In this document: positions 43,453 through 52,745 of the stretch, piece after piece
How positions within the stretch are numbered: the stretch's first letter is position 1
How the letters are laid out: every line of letters begins with the position of its first letter
Assembly (NCBI GenBank): GCA_947184155.2
Contig: CAMXCT020001648.1
Coordinates: 62,001-126,000, forward strand
Direction of reading: 5' to 3'
Length of the DNA stretch: 64,000 bases
Source: Cladocopium goreaui
Lineage: Eukaryota; Sar; Dinophyceae; Suessiales; Symbiodiniaceae
The notes under the pieces: model-generated
What the model was told of the DNA's origin: nothing
Database searches by the model: none
Seen by the model: only the letters and a program-made list of their open reading frames with translations
Position numbers and translations under genes: made by a program

Positions 43453-44679
43453 TCAGTGTTCACATTGATTATATGGCCGCTTTGCTCCGCACTTGAAGCA
43501 CTCATGGATTCCAAACTTGCACTTGTTTTCCTTCTGCTTGTTGCAAAGTCCCCACTGATATTTAAGGCAACGCCATCCATTCTGCCCTTTACGCTGACAG
43601 CCTTGAGGAAGCTTTCTCCAGTTGCTACCGGAAGGCGCTGCCGGCGCCTTTGGGGCGCCTCCACTCGCTTCTGCTGCCGGCTTTGGCTTTTTAGGAGCCG
43701 GTGCTGCTGATGATTCGTTGGCTTCACGTTTTTGGCCTGGAAGTGGAGACAAAAAGCCCAGCACCTCTGGGGACGTTGTCAACTGCTCGATCAAGTTGTC
43801 CAGAGGATAAACATCTGGATGAAGAGAGTGCAAGCTTCCTCTGCTCTGCTGGGAAAGCAACATCCAAAACTCTTTGTCACATTCGCAAATCTGCTGGGTT
43901 GAAATGTATCTGTAACCTGAAGGCGGCTCTTTGAGCTTTGCCAGCATCAGCTTCGTTGCCCACTTTTCCAGTACGACAAAGCTTGCCAAACCAGCCTGGT
44001 CAAATGCTAAGTTTCGGCGTGTCCATGCGTTCCTCAGGTTCAAGTCTCCATTGGTATCACATTTCAACTCCTCAGCACGCTTGCCCATCTTGACATTCCC
44101 AGCAGCATCGAAGGTTAAAGCAACCTCGTGTTTCTCTTATTGGATCTCCTGGATGCGGCTGATGCACTTCTGAGGCGGAATAAACACTAAAGTGCCATCT
44201 TCCTTCATGGTCAAGATCTTGTCGACCAGCTTATGAGCTGGCTCCAGCTCTGCTGTCCAGGTAACTCCAATCAGCGTTGATTTCTGCCTTTCTATGCGAG
44301 CCATCCTTTCAGCCAGCGGCATCACCCGAGGTTTGTCATCAGCACTGCGGTCAATACGAGCTTGCATATCTGATACTGCATAGGTTTTGCCCTCAAAGAA
44401 AAGCTTGCGACAGTAAATCATTTCTTGGGGAGTCACTTCTCTGCCAATTAGGGTCTGGACTGCCTCTTTGACTGGCGTGTCATCTGCACTGCTAGGGTCA
44501 GACGCGCAGCAGAAAGCCCATTGTCCAAATGTGTCCAAACTGGCGTCTCTCAATTCTGAAATAAAACCATCTGGCACCCCAATTGCTCTTGCACGTGACT
44601 CCCAGGCAGCTTTGGATTCCAAAGACACCATCGCAGCAAAGCAGATCAAGCTAAATGGACTGAAGTGAAGTTGCGACAT
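43453..44679 (-). pseudogene. gag-like zinc-finger protein of the DIRS-type element
   Basis: Two pieces in one frame, split by an in-frame TAA at 44,137-44,139. The N-terminal piece is helical and unassigned. The C-terminal piece has a Pro/Ala linker and ends in a cysteine cluster (RCLKYQWGLCNKQKENKC, then HECFKCGAKRPYNQC), which can be read as a CCCH finger followed by a second knuckle. That is typical of nucleic-acid-binding gag proteins. Confidence 0.6.
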
Positions 44680-45299
44680 AAAACTGACATGTTAAAATGA
44701 TTCAATGGAAGATTGTGAAATTCTGCACAAATTGTCAACGCATCCGAGACTCCAAACGCATGATAAGAAATGCACAAACACCGGCTTAAATACTGAGCCT
44801 GATGATGTCAGCAAGAAGCTCAGTTGACAGTTGCAATTGCTCACAAGTGTTTGGATCACGACAAATGTCGCCTCAAACTGTGTGGCGTGTTTGACAACTG
44901 ATTCCATGTCAAGTTGGATTGTGAGATGCTCACCTCAACTTCTCATGGTTATCTTCTCGATGATGTACCATCGAATTACGGTCTCAAATTGTTTGCAAGA
45001 GTTTGGATTGCGACTTTCATGGGCCGCCTCAAACCTGTTTGCAATGAAAACAAATCGACCACATGCATGCCCTACGACATTAATTCATATACCTACAAGT
45101 AAGTATATATATATATATAGGTTTGTATGCCAATGCAGAATGCTGATTATGAAAAAAAGAGAAACTTGTCGACCTGATTGGACTTTGAAAACATTTCCAA
45201 CTTGGCCAGCTGCGTTCCTCTTTTTCTCTAAGGTTTGGACTTGTCGCACTGTTGGCACACCAGCAGCTGCTCCCCGTCATGGTCGCCGATCTGCCACTC

Positions 45300-47911
45300 T
45301 CAGTAGTTGGCTGACTTCTTGCGGCCACACCACAACGTCTGCTGATCTCTTGCCATATGAACGACCGTGGACTCTCTGTGAAGGAGTCTGTCAACACAAA
45401 CTTCACTGGCATGTGTTTGATGGTCCCTCATGAAATGTGACTCCTCTTGCAAACTTTCATCTCCAGAAACATCTGACTCTGAGGCAGCCCAGTCGCAAGG
45501 CGGCTCTGTCACCTCTTCTGGACCCTCAAACAAGTCTGCATTATCCTTGAAGATCCTGGCAGCATTCGAAGCATCTGGGTCAAACTCAAAATTTCTTATT
45601 ACTGTGAGCATGCGGAAGATTCTGGAATGCAAAGCAGTGGGGTTGTCTCTCGAATAAGTCAGCGGCATCATAGACCCCGCGTCCATATGATGAGTCAGCA
45701 TCCGTCTCTCATCAATTGAAAAACTACCAAATTTCCCAGCCCAAGTTGGAATGGTTGCCTTGCATGAATGTGTACTGCACCTGCAAGCTTCTGACAACGT
45801 AAGGCCAACACGCATGAGGATCTCTTTGAGCCACATGTTCGCTTCTGCCGTCGTCAAACGCCTGTCCAGGAACTGCCTGACACTTCAGGAAACGCTGGCA
45901 TGATCGTGACATGTCTCTCTGCCTCAAGTTGCATCTTCCGTTTGATGCTCCATGGGTTTGGGTACACACCCCAACCTACTGCAGTGAAAGGCAACAACAT
46001 TCTCCTACGTTCCATGGTTGCATTGTTCTTGGCTTCCGTTGTTGCAGCCTCCACAAGACACACCTCTTGGAATTGAGAAAAAGTCACCTCTGTAGTCTTC
46101 GAAGCATCTCCAACACGGCAACTAGAGAAAATGCAAAAGAGGATGAAGTTGACAAATCTGGTATCCACGACGTTTTTGGTCAGAAGTGCATACTCCTCCA
46201 AGGCTCGGACCACCTGTGCAGGAAAAGCTGGGGCCTGCTTCAAGGTCCTTCTCCGCATGAACATATCTCTGCAGACTCCTGTAATTCTTAATGAAAACAT
46301 GTCAGCATGGAAACCAAGGAAACCTGCCGTTGAATGCATGAACCAAACTGCTTTCACCGTTGCATCCGTTAAGGTCGGGGCTGACCCTGACTCTCTCAAA
46401 AATGAGAGGTACTGATAGACCACATTCCCAGACACCTGCATTGGTCTGAGGTCCAGCTGTTGGTCCACCCAGACTGCCATCTTGTAGTAGTCTATTGACC
46501 GCTTCACCAGTGGTGATGTTGCACGGCTTCTGAAAGCATCTGCAAAAACACTGGAAATGCGATCTTCTCCAGGGAGCTGTCCAGAAACATCCAGCAAAGC
46601 TCTTCCCAACCCAGACTGATCAGGAGCCACCAAAACCAAGTCCCTCAAGCGTCGCAAGGCTTTCGCTCTGAGCTGGTCATCTGTTTGAGCCAGTCGAGTT
46701 GTCAACAAGCGTCTGTAATGAAAAGGTGTTCGCAGGGCTTTCTCCTCCGGTGGCTCTTCCAAGGGAGTGGCGCCAATCAAACTGTCTCTACGACCCACAC
46801 TTGGTAAAGCATGCCAGGGCATAGGAAGCCTTGGCTGTGAAGCACCGCAAATCTGGGCCATGACCCCTTTCTCCCAAGGTTGTTTCGAAGCCTCCTGAAG
46901 CTTCTGCAGTTTCACCCTGTGGAAAAACAAATGGCTATCGACACCCACATGTTGCTGTACCAACGCATTGTCAAGGACCCTCTTTTTGGGCAACCCCAAG
47001 GTTGCTGCAGTTTCACCTTCATAGTGGGTTGCAGATGGCACTTCCGATTCAAGCTCCAAATTATCACCTGTTCCAAAAAGAGGGGATGTATACTGTCCAG
47101 ATTCCAAGAAACCCATTTGTTCTGACTCTACCAGACTGTCATCCCATCCATGTAAACCAGTGTTGGGGCCTCGTGCATCCGAAAACCCACCTGGCGAAGT
47201 CTGTCCTCCTGGTGAGGCCTCGACCGTGTTTTCACCATTTCCATATGGCTCTCCCACATTTGATCTCCAGGGCATGCTGCTTGGGTCTTCTCCCCCGCAC
47301 AACAAGCACAGAAAATCTGGAAAAGCGTCAAGCTTGAAGTACCCACAAAACAGCAAAATGAAAAGTGAGGATATGCCCATAATGTACCCGCAGGGAAATG
47401 AAGGCCAATATGCAAATTGTTTGGTCTGATGTCCCAGAAAAACAGGCACGTGGTAGGCAATATGGCGGTCAGTAATAGATTGTTGCCGTCGCATCCAGCT
47501 CAGTGGCAAGGTAACCTCGCTTGAACTGGTACTGGAGGATGAAGATGCACCTGGATCTGAAATTGGACCAAAAGGAATGGCTACTCTGGGTGTTGAAACT
47601 TCTCGCACTGAAATGCTACTCAAGAAGCAGCTGACGCAAGATCGGCACCAGCAAATCCAAGACGATGAGTCCAGAAATGAGTGCAAACAGGTACGAATAG
47701 TTGAAGCACCAAAACCCTGCCAAAAAGTCCAAGCAATAACTGTATGAAGACGTGCTCTCAGCACCACAGTGAAATTGCGAAATCCAGGTTGTAAGAAAGT
47801 TCGCGACAGCAAAAAGGAAAATGGTTGCACAATTTTGTGCTCCCTCCCACCGCTACCCTTGAGTGGTAAGTCCGGTACAAATAAATAATTCAAATGACAC
47901 AGGGTGATCAA
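45300..47911 (-). pseudogene. tyrosine recombinase of the DIRS-type element, frame-shifted
   Basis: The 685-codon frame (45,854-47,911) holds a SAM-like N-terminal helical part (about KRSIDYYKMAVWVDQQLDL onward) and the first catalytic arginine in FSSCRVGDASK. After a frameshift at about 45,855 the frame 45,300-45,857 supplies THSCKAT, LTHHMD and MPLTYSRD, the H-x-x-K/R, H and Y of the catalytic site. The recombinase would insert the circular element. Its first codons lie inside repeat A1. Position at the 5' side of the ORF set is unusual; in described DIRS-order elements it is normally last. Confidence 0.72.
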
Positions 47912-48060
47912 GATTTTATTTTTATTTTTATTTTTTGGTTTGACGTTTGGTGTTGTTACTAGGAAGTCTTGTTTACCTTTAACCTAAACAACCTTGTACG
48001 CTACGTTCCTACGCCGGGCACGAAAAGACAAGGCTTTCATAGTTCCTATGATGCACCTAC
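47808..48060 (-). repeat. split direct repeat A1
   Basis: 253 bp, copy of 40,696-40,950. Confidence 0.88.
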
Positions 48061-49639
48061 CAGTTTGAATATAAGCTTTACCATTTTGTGGGTGAGGCTG
48101 GCAAGAAGAAGAAGAAGTTTTCAATGTTGCTGCAGACTGACTGAATTTAGGGTTTAGTCACTCGTTCCACATTCCACGGACCAGTTCATTTCATGCTGTC
48201 GTGTCTTTGCACTGTTGCAGACTTCATCTCATCGCTATTCCAGTGCACAAGCCATTCCTACCTACAGGCAGTCCTTTCCCTATTCATATTATAGCGTCGC
48301 GTCCCTTTTTCAAAACTCCTGTCCCGGTGTTTGTGTGCCATGCGCTCACTACTATAACTACTACTACTACCGATGATGACTTGACTTTATCCGAACTGTC
48401 TTGATGATGTCATGGACCGCAGAAGCTATGACAGCTATGACAGACTAACTGCCTTGAGTAACTGACTATCTGAACTTGAACTATGACTGTGACTATGTCT
48501 ATGTCACGTGACTTTGACTATGACTATGATGATGGCTATGGAGGCAATTCAACTGGACCTTGCGAATGGATCCATACACAGTGTACAAAGCCTTACATTG
48601 CTTATGGGCTTATTGGGCTATTGGGAAAATAGTTTCATGTGATCTTCCAAAGGATATGTCGGTAAGGCACGGCTAAGGAAAGTGTGACATTAGACATGTC
48701 TTTGGTTGCCAGCATGACTAGCACGAGATGGCAAGTGTGACAAGGGTACTCTCTGGAGATTTTGTGAACATATCGCAGAGCTGATAAACAGGAAGGATAG
48801 GCTAATATGCTGACGACAGAAAAGAGATTAGAATCAGAATGATCGAGTAGAATGAGTATAATTGATTTGACTAGAAGAGATGATAATAGATTTAGATCAA
48901 AATGTTTGTTTATGATGAAAAAGCAATGCCGGATGCCAGATATGACATCAGGCAAAAATAGAACTGAATAGAAAAGGATACATGACAACAAAAAAGAATC
49001 GAGTTGTGTGATCAAGCTGCTAGGTACTAGTGACTGCTAGCAGCTAGCTAGCTGCCTGTTGCTAGCTGCTAAGCTGCTAGCTGCTAGCTGCTAGCTGCTT
49101 GATCAACAGGGGCTACACACCAGAACCCAAGAATATATGTCAAGTAAAAATGTCAGATAGGACAGGAAAGAAGAAAATACATCTCATAGAAAACTTTGAA
49201 ACATCTAATGAATCTGTGGCTTTGTGGACCAACCAAAAGTGAAGATCAGTTTCAATATCATTCGCTTCCTTTCGTTCTACTAGTTACTAGTTACTTTTTA
49301 CAATTATATTTAGCTTAGCGTCAAAAAATCAAACAAAGTGAAACATCAAGCAAAACTGAAAGAAAAACTAATAGATTTTGAATTATGATACGGATAAGGC
49401 AAGGATTTTGTTCAGTCTAAAATCTAAAAGTCTAATGTGTTAGCAGCTAAAGCATTTTTTGCTTTTGATTCAAATTTTCTTATTTTTTAAATACAAATAA
49501 TTTATGTTTTTTTCCATTCTGAAATGTCCAAAACATGACCAAATATTTTTTTTACAAAAAAGATACGACCAGCCATAACAAATTTCATAAGAAAAAAATG
49601 AAGCACTCCAGGACCATAACAAAACCATATCGAAATCAT
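48061..49639. other. non-coding interior of the TIR element, right side
   Basis: No convincing gene. Contains a CTATGACTGTGACTATG low-complexity patch (about 48,430-48,540) and a CTGCTAG/AGCT array with strong self-complementarity (about 49,018-49,100). Confidence 0.5.
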
Positions 49640-49777
49640 AACTGTTTTGAGGACAGGCAAAAAAAACATAAAATCAACCATAAGGAAACCATAACAAAAC
49701 CATAACAAAATCATATCAAAATCACAAAAAAAAAATATTTTATAAAATAATTTCTCTAGGCAAATGATAACACTCAA
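49640..49777 (-). repeat. right terminal inverted repeat of the TIR element
   Basis: Outer 17 bp are the exact reverse complement of the left end; inner part has CATATCAAAATC and CATAACAAAACC units complementary to the left end. Confidence 0.75.
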
Positions 49778-49785
49778 CACTATGC
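49778..49785. repeat. 8-bp target-site duplication CACTATGC, right copy
   Basis: Pairs with 37,526-37,533. Confidence 0.85.
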
Positions 49786-49808
49786 CATTGCTGTGGTTTT
49801 GAAGCCAT

Positions 49809-50493
49809 GGCGTCACGTCAGAACCGAATTCCTAATTGTGAACTGTTTCAACCCTCACACACACACACGCAGGAGTCGAGTGCAGCAGTTTGGCCGTTTC
49901 AGGGGTTCCTAATTGTCCGCAACTGCTGAGTTGGGCGTGTGAGTGAATTCTGAAACCTGACATCCTTAGTTCTCCAGGCAGTGTTCTGACTTGCATTCTG
50001 TATCCAAAACGTTGCAAACGAAAACAAACTTCTGTCCAACCCTGTCCACATCAGTCCAATGCAAAATCAACTGAACATGCAGACATGACTGAACAAAAAT
50101 CACTGTGTTTCTACATCAATGCAGTTCTTTGACAACAACTGTCTCTCACATCAAAAAAACTGTGTTTCGCGTACGCCAGTGCTTCGCAAAAGGAAAACAA
50201 CTGTGCTTCACAAGACTGCAGTGCTTCACATCACTGTCGTTTGGTTTCAAATTTGTTTGAAATAAGACATGCAAAACATCTTTGGTTCCCACATGCCAAA
50301 AAAAAACTTTCCTTCACACATCACACGTACCCCTTTTAAACTGGCGACGTCCGGAGACGTGCAAAGCAAAACAAAAACAGTTCCACCTGCCACGCACATT
50401 TCTTCAAGAAAATCATGCATCATGCAGGTCAAAAACAAAAACGTTTGTTTGGTTTTGGTTGTTCCATGCGACATGCAAAAAAAACGAACATGC
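49809..50493. other. spacer between pol and the accessory gene of element 2
   Basis: Open frames on both strands without family signature. Contains repeated ACTGTG/CTTCACA motifs at about 50,090-50,230. Could hold 3' signals of pol or a promoter for the accessory gene; nothing specific seen. Confidence 0.4.
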
Positions 50494-52725
50494 TCAGGGG
50501 TCCTTTCGTCCAGCACGAACTGCAGCCAAAATGGCTTTTGCCAGTTCTTTGTTATACACACCGGTTGCTGTCCAGTTGACATCGTACATCCCTGCATGTT
50601 TCTCACACTCGCACCAACCCAAACGCCTTGTGAGCAAATTGCAAAAACCAGCTGACGCACTACAAAAGATAAGCACTTTACCAATAGGCAATCCATTCGG
50701 TGCTTGCATACCGGTTTGACATAAAAACACCTCAGCATCAAACTGCAAACCACATTGTTTCAAAACTCGTTTGGTCTCTTCGCGTTTCCATATGTTGTTG
50801 TTTCGGGGCAGCTCGAAAGACCTCGAATTCCCAAGCAATAAATACTTAGAGACGTTCTCCATGATACCTTTCCATGACCTGTCTGCCTCTGATTCGATCG
50901 TTGCAGAGAAATTCTTGAGTGGAGACCCTGAGCTACAAGGAGTAGAAGCGTGCACATGCACCCAACGGTAGCCTAACTGTTGGTGAACCTCAACAAACTC
51001 TTTCACCTTTTGAAACATGTCCGGAGTTTCCATTCGTTTGACTATACCGATATAGGGCATGCGTGCAACTCTGCAGGCTTCTCTCAAAGCTGAATTAGTC
51101 CCACAACAAACTTCCACAAACGCAACATCTTGCTTGTGATCAACCCTACTGTTGATGAGCATGACGTCACGAACTCTGTGCAGGTCTTGCATAGGCACTT
51201 CAGAAGTCTCAAACCCTAAGCTTGTGCGGTGTCTCAGGAAATCTTTGGTCCCCAAACACTTGGTAAACAAATCTGCCACATTGTCCGTTCCGGCCCTGTG
51301 TTCAACCAAAAGTTCGTTTGAGCTAATTTTAGCTTTCATCCAGGCCATACGAATTTCCACATGTCTACTTCGTTTGGGTATATCCTGTCCGACCAACAAT
51401 TGCAAGGCTGAAGAGCTATCTGACTCCAGCAAGATTTGTGGCACATCTCTCTCTCTCATTTCACCAATCCCTGTGTAAACACGATGGCAAAAATTGCTAA
51501 ACGCAACAGATTCTTGGGCAACCATTTGCAACGCATACAACTCTGCTTCACAAGAGGACAATGACACAGACTGCTGTTGTCTAGCCAATGACCTAACCAA
51601 TGCACCTTCACAAAACACAACTCCACCAGAAATTCCTTTCCTACCATTGAATCTGTATGGAGCAAACGATGCATCAGAGAATGAATGCAAAATTGAATGT
51701 CTTGCAGGCCCAATCATTAAATTCTCGTATTCTGGGGATGGTAACCTCCAACATGTTCCCACATCTTCAAACAGAAATCGCAGCAAAGAACGAATGGCAG
51801 CTTCAGTGCCTTGGTTGGGCTTTGCTTGCTGACTTCCAATTAGACTGAGATACAGTTTCAGGTCGTGCCTTGACTGAGCCATCCACAGAAGTTTGCCAAG
51901 TGCTCGGCGAAATCGTGAGTACGCAGAGGGAGAGAGTTCTTGCAATTGATTCTTGTCGCCCATGGCCTTGTCCAAAATGCCGGCCACATCCGGCACAGAT
52001 GCAGATCCTTTCGTGATGTTGAATTCAGTAAAGGTCGTATCCAAAAACTTTGGGTCCACGCCAATTGTCAAAGAGTCGTCATCAATTCCACGATGCACAT
52101 GCCTGCCAATGAAAATCAGACGTCCACCTCCATGTCGTGCAGGAAGGATGATTCCGGTCTCCTTCAAGGGCACGGCTTTGCCAATTGCTTTCTCCACGAT
52201 CTTCTCAGCTTTCTCAGATTGGCAACAAAGGAGTAGGTCGTCCACATATGCGACAAGCAGTGCAAGTTCTCCATTCACGACACCTTGATAAATGCATGGT
52301 TCGACCTCGTCAGAAGTCAATCCAACACCACGGATGCTGTCACTCAGCAAATTCAGCCAGTGCAGCGATGCATCTCGAAGACCATTCAAGGCTTTGTAGA
52401 GCAACAAGTAGGCTTGTGAGCCATCAGGCATAGAGACGGAGAGGGGCAGTTTCAGCACAATCACAAGTCCATGAGGAAGGGGTGAATGCATGAAGGCATG
52501 AGAAACATCAAGTCCTTTCAGTCGAAGAGCACGTTGGGCAGCAAGAGTGAGAACGAAATGCAAGCCCTCAATGCTCGGTGTCGGGCTCGAAATTCCCAGC
52601 TTTCGTGCACTAATTCCTTTATTCAAGTCCTTTGCAACTATTCGGACTCTGACTCGTGATTCACTTTTGTACGCTGAAACCCATCTACTTGGAATCACAC
52701 GCATGAGCGGGTGTTTCTTTTTCAA
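50494..52725 (-). CDS. copia RT-RNase H with C-terminal methyltransferase-like domain (element 2)
   Basis: 743-codon frame. RT starts at IPSRWVSAYKSE, with LKGLDVSHAFMHSPLP and active site LVAYVDDLLL (about residues 165-175). RNase H has FSDASFAP, SSCEAELYAL, LLESDSSSAL and HVEIRMAWMKAK and should end near residue 515. The remaining about 220 residues read DVAFVEVCCGTNSALREAC (F-x-E-x-x-x-G SAM loop), HVHASTPCSSGSPLKNF (P-C loop like cytosine-5 methyltransferase motif IV) and RSFELPRNNNIW (motif VI-like), then a C-terminal Cys-containing part. So a divergent methyltransferase domain appears fused to pol. Catalytic activity is unproven; the motif VI glutamate is present but ENV is not. Confidence 0.75.
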   Translation of the reverse strand: MKKKHPLMRVIPSRWVSAYKSESRVRVRIVAKDLNKGISARKLGISSPTPSIEGLHFVLTLAAQRALRLKGLDVSHAFMHSPLPHGLVIVLKLPLSVSMPDGSQAYLLLYKALNGLRDASLHWLNLLSDSIRGVGLTSDEVEPCIYQGVVNGELALLVAYVDDLLLCCQSEKAEKIVEKAIGKAVPLKETGIILPARHGGGRLIFIGRHVHRGIDDDSLTIGVDPKFLDTTFTEFNITKGSASVPDVAGILDKAMGDKNQLQELSPSAYSRFRRALGKLLWMAQSRHDLKLYLSLIGSQQAKPNQGTEAAIRSLLRFLFEDVGTCWRLPSPEYENLMIGPARHSILHSFSDASFAPYRFNGRKGISGGVVFCEGALVRSLARQQQSVSLSSCEAELYALQMVAQESVAFSNFCHRVYTGIGEMRERDVPQILLESDSSSALQLLVGQDIPKRSRHVEIRMAWMKAKISSNELLVEHRAGTDNVADLFTKCLGTKDFLRHRTSLGFETSEVPMQDLHRVRDVMLINSRVDHKQDVAFVEVCCGTNSALREACRVARMPYIGIVKRMETPDMFQKVKEFVEVHQQLGYRWVHVHASTPCSSGSPLKNFSATIESEADRSWKGIMENVSKYLLLGNSRSFELPRNNNIWKREETKRVLKQCGLQFDAEVFLCQTGMQAPNGLPIGKVLIFCSASAGFCNLLTRRLGWCECEKHAGMYDVNWTATGVYNKELAKAILAAVRAGRKDP

Positions 52726-52745
52726 TGCATCAACCTCTGCCTGTC

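Larger units (their letters stand above)
40353..48060 (-). mobile_element. DIRS-type tyrosine-recombinase retroelement, decayed
   Basis: Split direct repeats are arranged, on the minus strand, A1 (47,808-48,060), ORFs, B1 (40,951-41,261), A2 (40,696-40,950), B2 (40,353-40,661). This A1-ORFs-B1-A2-B2 layout is the hallmark of PAT/Ngaro-like members of the DIRS order, which integrate by tyrosine recombinase without target duplication. ORFs on the minus strand are tyrosine recombinase, gag-like zinc-finger protein, methyltransferase-like domain and RNase H remnant, in that order. In-frame stops and frameshifts occur in several ORFs and no RT YxDD box is visible, so the copy is dead. Confidence 0.8.
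37534..49777. mobile_element. TIR element with 8-bp target duplication, itself carrying a DIRS-type element
   Basis: Both ends are TTGAGTGTTATCATTTG in inverted orientation (17 bp perfect), with weaker inverted similarity extending to about 100 bp through the GATATG-rich region. CACTATGC is duplicated outside. Without the DIRS-type insertion, about 4.5 kb of AT-rich, apparently non-coding DNA remains, so this looks like a non-autonomous DNA transposon. An 8-bp duplication fits hAT or similar superfamilies, but no transposase is present to confirm it. It interrupts the accessory gene of element 2. Confidence 0.8.

Noticed and set aside
49018-49100. CRISPR-like or regulatory array of CTGCTAG
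   Set aside because: Units are short and without spacers; a simple self-complementary repeat.
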